DNA of 6,300 nt from Clostridia bacterium (GCA_017420845.1 JAFQOC010000225.1:1-6300), one strand, 5' to 3'. Positions 1-5,149 are shown, counted from the stretch's first letter. The notes: generated by a model from the letters alone, not told the origin. A program made the numbers and translations.

Positions 1-4
1 AATT

Positions 5-143
5 GAAACCCGTAGGGTTTCTTCCGACACCCGACCGAAGGGAGGATTTCACACGCGAAGCGTATTTCACGCCGAAGGCATTTCACACGCGAAGCGTATT
101 TCACTATTGCAGTTTATCGGAACGATAAACTGCAATTTGAAAC
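5..143. repeat. Array of GAA-capped mini-hairpins separated by the heptamer ATTTCAC
   Basis: The heptamer ATTTCAC occurs four times, at 46-52, 64-70, 80-86 and 98-104. Between the copies are short perfect palindromes with the same triloop: ACGC-GAA-GCGT (53-63), GCC-GAA-GGC (71-79) and ACGC-GAA-GCGT (87-97). After the last heptamer comes a much longer stem, also closed by GAA (106-136). Seen another way, a 25-bp direct repeat (46-70 and 80-104) recurs with a 34-bp period. A GAAACCC-GTA-GGGTTTC hairpin lies upstream at 5-21. The array is flanked by AATTGAAAC (1-9) and AATTTGAAAC (134-143). There is no open frame or cas-like context, and the units are far too short for CRISPR. I do not recognise a named family. 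It could be a dispersed intergenic palindromic repeat or the processed end of an upstream transcript. Confidence 0.8.
106..136. other. Perfect 14-bp stem-loop with GAA triloop
   Basis: ATTGCAGTTTATCG (106-119) pairs perfectly with CGATAAACTGCAAT (123-136) around the loop GAA (120-122). No U-run follows on either strand, so it is not a standard intrinsic terminator, although it could stabilise or end a transcript entering from the left. Bases 144-237, between this stem and the next promoter, hold a small GTCCG-TTTTC-CGGAC hairpin (162-176) and a pyrimidine-rich stretch. I see no gene there. Confidence 0.75.
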
Positions 144-237
144 ACCGACCAAGTCGTTACAGTCCGTTTTCCGGACAACAGCAGCCTGCCACTGACCCCT
201 CCCTGCCTCTGCCCACCCTGTCGTCTCTCCTCCGCTG

Positions 238-266
238 TTGACAAATCCCCCGCCTTATGCTATAAT
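238..266 (+). promoter_or_regulatory. Consensus sigma-A promoter of yccF
   Basis: TTGACA (238-243) and TATAAT (261-266) are both perfect consensus hexamers with a 17-bp spacer. TGC immediately before the -10 (258-260) adds an extended -10 TGn motif. The start of transcription is expected near 273, leaving a short leader of about 24 nt that includes AAGGAGGT (281-288). The promoter is unusually strong for a small membrane protein of unknown role. Confidence 0.92.
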
Positions 267-296
267 GATCCCACCATGTTAAGGAGGTAAAATTTC

Positions 297-653
297 ATGA
301 AACTCATCGCCAATATCATCTGGTTCATTCTCGGCGGACTCTGGCTGGGTCTGGGATGGGCATTCCTCGGGCTTCTTCTCTGCATCACCATCATCGGTAT
401 CCCCCTGGGCAAGCAGTGCTTCAAGGCCGCCAAGCTCACCTTTGCTCCCTTCGGCAAAAAGGTCACCTGCAACTTCGACAAGCACCCCATCGCCAACGTT
501 CTCTGGGCAATTTTGATCGGCTGGGAAATGGCCGTCGGCTACCTGGTCTCGGGTATTCTCTGCTGCATCACCATCATCGGAATTCCCCTGGGCCTGCAGT
601 CCTTCAAGCTCATGAAGCTGGCCTTCCTGCCCTTCGGTGCTACCGTTCATTGA
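297..653 (+). CDS. yccF: YccF-domain inner-membrane protein
   Basis: The 118-residue product is a small, very hydrophobic membrane protein of the YccF family, whose molecular function is not firmly known. It is an internal duplication: residues 4-53 and 65-114 align with an offset of 61 residues. Each half has a hydrophobic segment beginning IAN(I/V)(I/L)W, then the signature ITIIGIPLG (30-38 and 91-99), then a basic amphipathic stretch ending PFG (51-53 and 112-114). Cysteines precede each signature (C29; C89-C90). The ATG start is supported by AAGGAGGT eight bases upstream and by the consensus promoter. It is monocistronic: its own promoter lies in front and a strong terminator follows 20 bp after the stop. 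The two-repeat form is the usual family architecture. The family call is confident; the role is unknown. Confidence 0.92.
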   Translation: MKLIANIIWFILGGLWLGLGWAFLGLLLCITIIGIPLGKQCFKAAKLTFAPFGKKVTCNFDKHPIANVLWAILIGWEMAVGYLVSGILCCITIIGIPLGLQSFKLMKLAFLPFGATVH

Positions 654-672
654 CGGCTTGTGCATTCTGCGC

Positions 673-712
673 ACATCCGCCTTTTCCGTGGGAGAGGCGG
701 ATGTTTATTTTT
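673..712 (+). terminator. Intrinsic terminator of yccF
   Basis: ACATCCGCCT (673-682) pairs with AGGCGGATGT (695-704). The stem can extend inward through G-U and Watson-Crick pairs to 686/691, leaving the loop CGTG. It is followed by TTATTTTT (705-712), a good U-tract. It separates yccF from the feo operon. Confidence 0.9.
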
Positions 713-741
713 CCAAAATTACGAAAATTGCTCAAATCCTC

Positions 742-770
742 TTGACAAAAAAGTCCTCCTTGGGTATAAT
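742..770 (+). promoter_or_regulatory. Consensus sigma-A promoter of the feo operon
   Basis: TTGACA (742-747) and TATAAT (765-770) are perfect hexamers separated by 17 bp. The predicted transcription start is about 776-778, right at the left edge of the palindrome 777-794. A promoter this strong for an iron importer implies repression when iron is replete, which suits an operator overlapping the start site (inference). Confidence 0.92.
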
Positions 771-776
771 ATAGGC

Positions 777-794
777 AGTTAGCGGCGGCTAACT
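777..794. promoter_or_regulatory. Palindromic operator candidate at the feoA transcription start
   Basis: AGTTAGC (777-783) and GCTAACT (788-794) form a 7-bp-arm inverted repeat with a 4-nt centre (GGCG). It begins six bases after the -10 box, so a bound protein would block RNA polymerase. The core GTTAGC-N4-GCTAAC recurs at 1117-1132 in the feoA-feoB gap. The half-sites TTAG/CTAA resemble those of DtxR/IdeR-family iron regulators, but the spacing is wider than the classical 19-bp box, so the regulator is a guess. It could alternatively act as an RNA hairpin at the mRNA 5' end. Confidence 0.6.
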
Positions 795-809
795 CCTATC
801 TGCCGCCGC
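782..809 (+). promoter_or_regulatory. Alternative GC-rich leader hairpin of feoA
   Basis: GCGGCGGC (782-789) can pair perfectly with GCCGCCGC (802-809) around a 12-nt loop. This 8-bp GC stem ends three bases before the ribosome binding site GGAGGT (813-818). It uses bases of the palindrome at 777-794, so the two foldings exclude each other. The pairing is seen in the sequence; a regulatory role is inference. Confidence 0.4.
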
Positions 810-824
810 CACGGAGGTCAACAT

Positions 825-1046
825 ATGAAAACGTTACGCGAAACCAAGATCGGAGGCACCGCCCGCGTGGTCAAGGTCCACGGTGAGGGAGCCGTCCGCC
901 GCCGCATCATGGACATGGGCATCACCCGCGGTGTGGAAATCAAGATCAACAAGGTCGCCCCTCTGGGAGACCCCCTGGAGGTCACCGTCCGAGGCTACGA
1001 GCTGAGCCTGCGCAAGGAGGACGCCGCCCGCATCGAGGTGGAGTGA
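825..1046 (+). CDS. feoA: FeoA, ferrous iron transport accessory protein
   Basis: The 73-residue product matches the FeoA family: a small cytoplasmic SH3-like beta-barrel that supports FeoB-dependent Fe(II) uptake. Family features in order are the N-terminal 'G..ARV..V.G' segment (about 10-21), the 'RR.I.DMGI.RG' segment (about 25-36, with MDMGI), and the C-terminal 'DPLEV.VRGYELSLRKEDA..I' strand region (about 49-70). The length is typical for stand-alone FeoA. GGAGGT (813-818) lies six bases before the ATG. It is the first gene of the feo operon, directly behind a consensus promoter and a palindromic operator candidate. The gap to feoB is 116 bp and contains a second copy of that palindrome, so feoB may be tuned separately. 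Confidence 0.96.
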   Translation: MKTLRETKIGGTARVVKVHGEGAVRRRIMDMGITRGVEIKINKVAPLGDPLEVTVRGYELSLRKEDAARIEVE

Positions 1047-1083
1047 TCCCGCAGGCAGACAGTCCCCCTTCCCCATTTCGATC

Positions 1084-1106
1084 TTCGGGTATATCCCGAA
1101 TATTTT
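1084..1106 (+). other. Stem-loop with short T-rich tail in the feoA-feoB gap
   Basis: TTCGGG (1084-1089) and CCCGAA (1095-1100) form a 6-bp stem with the loop TATAT, followed at once by TATTTT. It looks like a weak intrinsic terminator or attenuator, which would lower feoB expression relative to feoA. The stem is short and the tail is interrupted, so partial termination at most is expected. No convincing sigma-A promoter is visible in this gap. Confidence 0.4.
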
Positions 1107-1115
1107 GCGCCCGTC

Positions 1116-1133
1116 GGTTAGCAATGGCTAACC
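1116..1133. promoter_or_regulatory. Second copy of the feo palindrome, upstream of feoB
   Basis: GGTTAGC (1116-1122) and GCTAACC (1127-1133) are 7-bp inverted arms around AATG. The core GTTAGC-N4-GCTAAC is identical, apart from the four central bases, to the palindrome at the feoA transcription start. The copy lies 30 bp before the feoB start codon and 13 bp before the AAGGAG ribosome binding site (1147-1152). An outer CGTC/GACG pair (1112-1115 with 1137-1140) could lengthen it as an RNA stem with a small bulge. Shared sequence in two places of one iron operon supports a common trans-acting regulator (inference). Confidence 0.6.
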
Positions 1134-1162
1134 CGTGACGCGTAGCAAGGAGAAAGCTATTT

Positions 1163-3652
1163 ATGGAAGCAAGCACCATCCGCATCGCCCTGGCGGGTAA
1201 CCCCAACACGGGCAAGACCACCCTCTTCAACGCTCTGACCGGCTCCAACCAGTTCGTGGGTAACTGGCCCGGCGTCACGGTGGAGAAGAAGGAGGGCAAG
1301 CTCAAGAGCCACGAGGGCCCCGAGACCGTCATTGTCACCGACCTCCCCGGCATCTACTCCCTCTCCCCCTACACCCTGGAGGAGGTGGTCGCCCGTAATT
1401 ACCTTGTGGTGGAGTGCCCCGACGCCATCCTGAACATCATCGACGGCACCAACCTGGAGCGCAACCTCTACCTCACCACCCAGCTGACCGAGCTGGGCAT
1501 CCCCGTGGTCATGGCCATCAACATGGTGGACGTCCTCCGCAAGCAGGGAGACATGATCGACCTGGAGGCCCTGTCCCACCGTATGGGCTGTCCCGCCGTG
1601 GAGATCTCGGCTCTGAAGGGTACGGGCCTGGAGGAGGCCGTCAAGCTGGCCATTGAGACCGCCAAGCACGGGCGCAACGTGCCTCACCACATTTTCTCGG
1701 GTGAGGTGGAGCACACCCTGGCTCACATTGAGGAGGCCGCCGTTCACGGTATGCCCGCCGACCGCCAGAGATGGTACGCCATCAAGATCTTCGAGCGGGA
1801 CGAGATGGTGCTCTCCGAGCTGAAGCTGGATCCCGCGATCCTCTCCCACATCGAGGAGGACATCCGCGAGACCGAGCGGCTTTTGGACGATGACGCCGAG
1901 GCCATCATCATCAACGAGCGTTACAACTACATTACCTCTATTCTGAAAGGTTGCTTCAAGCGAAAGAACGTGGGCAAGCTCACAGCATCCGAGAAGATCG
2001 ACAAGGTGGTCACCAACCGTATCGCCGCCCTGCCCATCTTCGCCGCCATCATGTTCCTGGTCTACTACATATCCGTCTCCACCGTGGGTACCTTCGTCAC
2101 CGACTGGGCCAACGACGGCGTGTTCGGGGACGGCTGGCATCTCTTCGGCATTGGAGCCAAGGATTACACCGCTCAGGCCGAGGAGTATGCGGGATCTGCC
2201 GAGATCATCGACAATTTCGTAGTCTACGCCGAGGAGCAGGGGCTTGACACCTCCGCCTACAACGCCGCCATTGAGGCCGGGGACGCCGAGGGCATCAAGG
2301 CCGCTCTGACCGCCCTTGACGAGCAGATCACCGACGACGTCACCGTCACCTGGGAGTACGAGGACGAGGAGACCTTCGAGACTCTCACCTCCTCCGCCAC
2401 GGGTGCGGACTTCACCGCCTCCATCGCCACCGCCCACGGCTACGGCTTTGCCGAGCCCGATCCCGCCGACTACGGCGTGTGGGTAGTGGGTGTCCCCGTT
2501 CTGGTTGAAAAGGGTCTGGTGGCCGCCAATTCCCCCGAATGGCTGAACAGCCTGATCCTGGACGGCATCGTGGGCGGCGTGGGTGCCGTGCTGGGATTCG
2601 TGCCCCAGATCCTGGTGCTGTTCATCCTACTGGCCTTCCTGGAGGCCTGCGGCTATATGTCCCGTATCGCCTTCGTGTTGGACCGCATCTTCCGCAAGTT
2701 CGGTCTGTCGGGCAAGTCCTTCATCCCGATCCTCATCGGCACGGGCTGCGGCGTACCCGGTATCATGGCCTCCCGTACCATCGAGAACGAGCGCGACCGC
2801 CGCATGACCATCATCACCACCACCTTCATCCCCTGCGGCGCCAAGCTCCCCATCATCGCCATGATCGCCGCGACCCTCTTCAGCAACGCCTGGTGGGTGG
2901 CTCCCCTCTGCTACTTCATTGGCATCGCCGCCATCATTGTCTCGGGCATCATGCTCAAGAAGACCAAGCTCTTCTCGGGTACCCCCGCTCCCTTCGTCAT
3001 GGAGCTGCCTGCTTACCATCTGCCCACTCCCATCAACGTCCTGCGCTCCATGTGGGAGCGCGGCTGGTCCTTCATCAAGAAGGCGGGCACCGTCATCATG
3101 CTCTCCACCGTCATCATCTGGGCGGGCACCGTCTTCGGGGTGGCTGACGGTCACTTCGGGCTCTTCCTGGAGATGCCCGAGGGCGGCATGAGCATTCTGG
3201 ACTACATCGGCACCGCCGTCGGTTGGGTCTTCGCTCCCCTGGGCTTCTCGGATCCCACCGCCGCCGTAGCCACCCTCATGGGCCTGATCGCCAAGGAGGA
3301 GGTCGTCGCCGTCTTCGGTGTGGCCGACTTCGCGGGCATGGGCAAGCTGGCCGGCTTCTCCTTCCTGGTCTTCAATCTCCTCTGCGCCCCCTGCTTCGCC
3401 GCTATGGGTGCTATCCGCCGCGAGATGAACAACGGAAAATGGACCGCCTTCGCCATCGCCTACCAGTGCCTCTTCGCCTACGCCATCTCCCTCATCATCT
3501 ACCAGTTCGGTCTGCTCTTCACCGGTGCCATGGGCGGTATCAATATCCTGTGGCTGGTCATCGCCGCTCTGCTGGCCGTCGGTATGCTGGTCCAGCTCTT
3601 CCGCCCCTATAAGGAGTCGGGGAGACTGACACAGACGGTGAAGATCAAGTAA
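1163..3652 (+). CDS. feoB: FeoB, Fe(II) transporter with N-terminal GTPase domain
   Basis: The 829-residue polytopic membrane protein imports ferrous iron. The cytoplasmic G domain carries G1 GNPNTGKT (12-19), switch I around NWPGVTVEK (34-42), G3 DLPG (60-63), G4 NMVD (120-123) and G5 SALKG (149-153). A helical insertion domain follows to about 285. The transmembrane part begins near 287. Family pore and gate motifs are present: GCGVPGIMASRT with C529, the PCGAKLP segment with C558, GLIAKEEVV, and LLCAPCFAAMGAIRRE with C741 and C744. Between the first transmembrane helix and the VPVLVEKGL segment (444-452) there is an acidic, cysteine-free extracytoplasmic insertion, about 330-440. It brings the protein above the usual length of roughly 670-770 residues. 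The start is supported by AAGGAG ten bases upstream. Both gates and all G motifs are intact, so it should be functional. It lies downstream of feoA and upstream of the Cys-rich partner gene. Confidence 0.97.
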   Translation: MEASTIRIALAGNPNTGKTTLFNALTGSNQFVGNWPGVTVEKKEGKLKSHEGPETVIVTDLPGIYSLSPYTLEEVVARNYLVVECPDAILNIIDGTNLERNLYLTTQLTELGIPVVMAINMVDVLRKQGDMIDLEALSHRMGCPAVEISALKGTGLEEAVKLAIETAKHGRNVPHHIFSGEVEHTLAHIEEAAVHGMPADRQRWYAIKIFERDEMVLSELKLDPAILSHIEEDIRETERLLDDDAEAIIINERYNYITSILKGCFKRKNVGKLTASEKIDKVVTNRIAALPIFAAIMFLVYYISVSTVGTFVTDWANDGVFGDGWHLFGIGAKDYTAQAEEYAGSAEIIDNFVVYAEEQGLDTSAYNAAIEAGDAEGIKAALTALDEQITDDVTVTWEYEDEETFETLTSSATGADFTASIATAHGYGFAEPDPADYGVWVVGVPVLVEKGLVAANSPEWLNSLILDGIVGGVGAVLGFVPQILVLFILLAFLEACGYMSRIAFVLDRIFRKFGLSGKSFIPILIGTGCGVPGIMASRTIENERDRRMTIITTTFIPCGAKLPIIAMIAATLFSNAWWVAPLCYFIGIAAIIVSGIMLKKTKLFSGTPAPFVMELPAYHLPTPINVLRSMWERGWSFIKKAGTVIMLSTVIIWAGTVFGVADGHFGLFLEMPEGGMSILDYIGTAVGWVFAPLGFSDPTAAVATLMGLIAKEEVVAVFGVADFAGMGKLAGFSFLVFNLLCAPCFAAMGAIRREMNNGKWTAFAIAYQCLFAYAISLIIYQFGLLFTGAMGGINILWLVIAALLAVGMLVQLFRPYKESGRLTQTVKIK

Positions 3653-3702
3653 AGATACAAGATACACGCCGAGCACGCTCGGCAGATACAAGATACAAGA
3701 TA
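3653..3702. repeat. AGATACA heptamer repeats flanking a perfect palindrome
   Basis: Directly after the feoB stop, two tandem AGATACA units (3653-3666) are followed by the palindrome GCCGAGC-AC-GCTCGGC (core 3668-3683), then two more AGATACA units (3684-3697) and a partial AGATA (3698-3702). There is no U-tract, so it is not a simple terminator. It sits between feoB and the gene for its Cys-rich partner, where a stem could act as an mRNA-stability or processing element. It may instead be a dispersed repeat. The heptamer-plus-palindrome plan is like that of the array at 46-136, although the sequences are different. Confidence 0.75.
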
Positions 3703-3725
3703 TTTCCCGAAAGGAGGAAATTCCC

Positions 3726-3968
3726 ATGCTTATCTGGCTTCAAAACCATATTTTCACCATACTCATCTGCGCTGTTCTCATCGCCTTCTTCGGTTGGCTC
3801 GTGTATACCCTCATCCGCGACAAGAAGCAGGGAAAATCCTCCTGTTGCGGAGGTTGCGCGGGCTGTGCCATGGCGGGGCATTGTCACCCCAATATGTCCA
3901 AAGCAACCGACGCCACCGAGAACAAGGCTGAAAATACCGACGCCCCCATCAAGGAGGTGAAACCATGA
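3726..3968 (+). CDS. FeoB-associated Cys-rich membrane protein
   Basis: The 80-residue product has an N-terminal transmembrane helix (about 9-30), then a basic stop (RDKKQGK, 31-37), then a compact metal-ligand cluster: C40, C41, C44, C47, H52, C53, H54. It ends in a charged, low-complexity tail rich in Lys, Glu, Asp and Ala. This matches the small single-pass Cys-rich proteins encoded just downstream of feoB in many Firmicutes. They are thought to help FeoB, perhaps by accepting Fe(II) on the cytoplasmic side or by filling the place of FeoC; their mechanism is not established. The positive residues after the helix predict that the Cys cluster faces the cytoplasm. The start is supported by AAGGAGG (3711-3717), eight bases upstream. 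The stop overlaps the next start (ATGA at 3965-3968), which implies translational coupling. Confidence 0.9.
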   Translation: MLIWLQNHIFTILICAVLIAFFGWLVYTLIRDKKQGKSSCCGGCAGCAMAGHCHPNMSKATDATENKAENTDAPIKEVKP

Positions 3969-4222
3969 TCCGCATAACCGTCAAGGTAGACGGCATGATG
4001 TGTGGCATGTGCGAGGCTCACGTCAATGACGCTGTCCGTAAGCACCTCACCGTCAAAAGGGTGACCTCCAACCATAAAAAGAAGGAGACCGTCATCCTCA
4101 CCGAGCAGGATATCCCCGACAGCCGTTTGGAGTCAGTCATCACCGAGAGCGGCTACACCTTCCTGGGTGCGACTCATGAAGAAGACCGCCCCCGGGGGCT
4201 GAAGGCTCTGTTCAAAAAGTAA
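3965..4222 (+). CDS. Small HMA-domain (heavy-metal-associated) protein
   Basis: The 85-residue product begins with a beta strand (IRITVKVDG) and then the metal-binding loop GMMCGMCEAHV, with C13 and C16 forming the CxxC pair typical of HMA/CopZ-like ferredoxin-fold domains. The rest fits the fold: helix around 17-27, strands near 29-45, second helix near 51-61 and the closing GYTF strand near 63-66. After the domain it has a short basic tail (RPRGLKALFKK) not needed for the fold. It overlaps the Cys-rich gene by four bases and has a very strong ribosome binding site, AAGGAGGTGA (3951-3960), so the two are made together. CopZ-like proteins usually carry Cu(I). Inside a feo operon the cargo could be another metal, or it could protect the importer from mis-metallation. 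The domain is confident; the substrate is unknown. Confidence 0.9.
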   Translation: MIRITVKVDGMMCGMCEAHVNDAVRKHLTVKRVTSNHKKKETVILTEQDIPDSRLESVITESGYTFLGATHEEDRPRGLKALFKK

Positions 4223-4238
4223 TTCCCTTTCCTATCCG

Positions 4239-4261
4239 ATATCTCCTCTGAAAAGAGATAT
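4239..4261. other. AT-rich stem-loop after the feo operon
   Basis: ATATCTC (4239-4245) pairs with GAGATAT (4255-4261) around a 9-nt loop, 16 bp past the HMA stop codon. CTCT (4246-4249) can also pair with AGAG (4254-4257) as an alternative. No U-run follows, so it is unlikely to terminate on its own. Confidence 0.45.
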
Positions 4262-4318
4262 GCCATATAGATCTTCCTGAAAACGCAACCCCACAAAGCC
4301 CGCTTTTGCAGGACAACC

Positions 4319-4346
4319 CATTTGTCCCGCGAAAGCGGGACAAATG
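4319..4346. other. Perfect 12-bp stem-loop with GAAA tetraloop
   Basis: CATTTGTCCCGC (4319-4330) pairs without mismatch with GCGGGACAAATG (4335-4346), closed by the stable GNRA-type loop GAAA on the + strand. No T-tract follows. The sequence GGACAA just upstream (4311-4316) can instead pair with TTGTCC (4322-4327) in a competing hairpin. It lies four bases before the operon terminator, and may protect the 3' end of the feo mRNA (inference). Confidence 0.7.
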
Positions 4347-4349
4347 AGC

Positions 4350-4392
4350 AAACCGCCAAGCCCCGTCACAAAGATGGGGCTTGGCGGTTTTT
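4350..4392 (+). terminator. Strong intrinsic terminator of the feo operon, possibly bidirectional
   Basis: AAACCGCCAAGCCCC (4350-4364) pairs over 15 bp with GGGGCTTGGCGGTTT (4376-4390) around an 11-nt loop and runs into TTTTT (4388-4392). It ends the + strand operon. On the - strand the stem is followed by only a short TTT, so it may also serve the converging fmt-yugP unit, but less efficiently. Confidence 0.92.
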
Positions 4393-4394
4393 CA

Positions 4395-4417
4395 TGTGCC
4401 TATGCATAATAGGCACA
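4395..4417. other. 9-bp stem-loop between the convergent units
   Basis: TGTGCCTAT (4395-4403) pairs with ATAGGCACA (4409-4417) around a 5-nt loop. It lies 9 bp beyond the yugP stop on the - strand and directly before the large terminator. Read on the - strand it is followed by TG and a run of A, so it is not a standard terminator for yugP. It may fold together with the stem at 4350-4390 as a tandem end structure. Confidence 0.5.
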
Positions 4418-4426
4418 GGCATACCG

Positions 4427-5149
4427 TCACCGTCTCCGATTATTGAAAATCAGAATTAGACGGAGGAGAGAGGCCAGGGAGGTGGCCAGAGCGGCCACGT
4501 AGGTCATGGCGGCGGCAGAAAGGGTGGCCTTGGCACCGGGCAGCTCGTCGTCAGCCAGCAGTCCTCCGTCCTCCAGGGCCTTCATGGCTCTGGCCGAGGC
4601 GTTGAACTCGGTGGGAAGGGTCACCAGCTGGAACAGGGTGGAGAAGGAGAAGAACAGGATGCCCGTCACCATGAAAATGGTGCCGATGCCGTAGCCCAGA
4701 TAGGAGCCTCCCGAAAAGATCATGCCAATGAGAAACAGGGGCATGGCCAGACGGGAGCCGAAATTGGTCACGGGAATGATAGCGGCGCGAATCTTGATGG
4801 GCACGTATCCCACGGCGTGCTGAACGGCGTGACCCGCCTCGTGGGCGGCCACCCCTACGGCGGCAATACCCGTAGATCCATAGGTGGCGTCCGACAGGCG
4901 GATGACGTTTTCCCGAGGATCGTAGTGGTCGGTCAGATGGCCGCGAACCCGCTCGATCCGTACGTGGTACAGTCCCGCGGCGTCCAGTACCCGACGGGCA
5001 GCCTCGGCACCTGTGAGTCCGCGGCGGTTGTAGACCTTGGCGTAGCGTTTAAAGGTGGAATTCACCTTGGCCTGGGCCACCAACGCAAATATGAGCGCGG
5101 GGATCATGACCAGAATGGTCCAATCCCCCCAGAAAAGTCCGAAAAACAT
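4427..5149 (-). CDS. yugP: YugP-family membrane zinc metallopeptidase
   Basis: The 240-residue product belongs to the YugP-like neutral zinc metallopeptidases, a little longer than the roughly 225-residue Bacillus protein. In order it has an N-terminal transmembrane helix (about 11-27), a cytoplasmic or juxtamembrane region with GLTGAEAARRVLDAAGL (44-60), the conserved HYDPRENVIRLS stretch (75-86), and the zinc motif HEAGH (103-107: H103, E104, H107). Two or three hydrophobic segments follow (about 121-144, 149-170 and the C-terminal 208-236). E180 in LPTEFNAS is the likely third zinc ligand. Substrates of the family are not well defined. The start is supported by AAAGGAG seven bases upstream. 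It follows fmt by 86 bp on the same strand, a pairing common in Firmicutes, but faces the unrelated feo operon instead of the often-following rsmB. Confidence 0.94.
   Translation of the reverse strand: MFFGLFWGDWTILVMIPALIFALVAQAKVNSTFKRYAKVYNRRGLTGAEAARRVLDAAGLYHVRIERVRGHLTDHYDPRENVIRLSDATYGSTGIAAVGVAAHEAGHAVQHAVGYVPIKIRAAIIPVTNFGSRLAMPLFLIGMIFSGGSYLGYGIGTIFMVTGILFFSFSTLFQLVTLPTEFNASARAMKALEDGGLLADDELPGAKATLSAAAMTYVAALATSLASLLRLILIFNNRRR

Noticed and set aside
46..104. CRISPR-like repeat array (25-bp repeat, 34-bp period)
   Set aside because: There are only two copies with a 9-bp spacer that is itself a palindrome, and no cas genes. The pattern is explained by heptamers and hairpins.
176..240. 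CAACAGC/GCTGTTG inverted repeat overlapping the yccF -35
   Set aside because: The arms are 51 bp apart and only 7 bp long, which can occur by chance. No second copy supports it as an operator.
279..674. Open frame on the - strand across yccF
   Set aside because: It is antisense to a well-supported duplicated YccF gene with promoter and terminator. Its apparent repeats only mirror the YccF duplication.
1077..1106. Separate sigma-A promoter for feoB using TATTTT as -10
   Set aside because: The possible -35 hexamers at 17-18 bp (TCGATC, TTCGAT) match the consensus at only two or three positions. The hairpin-plus-T reading explains TATTTT as well.
1157..2437. Long open frame on the - strand across feoB (426 codons)
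   Set aside because: It is a shadow of feoB caused by GC-rich codons. It has a low-complexity Gly/Val/Asp/His composition, no ribosome binding site and no recognisable domain.
2627..3727. Long open frame on the - strand across the feoB C-terminal half (366 codons)
   Set aside because: It is antisense to conserved FeoB membrane motifs. It has a Gly/Asp/Glu/His-rich composition and no family resemblance.
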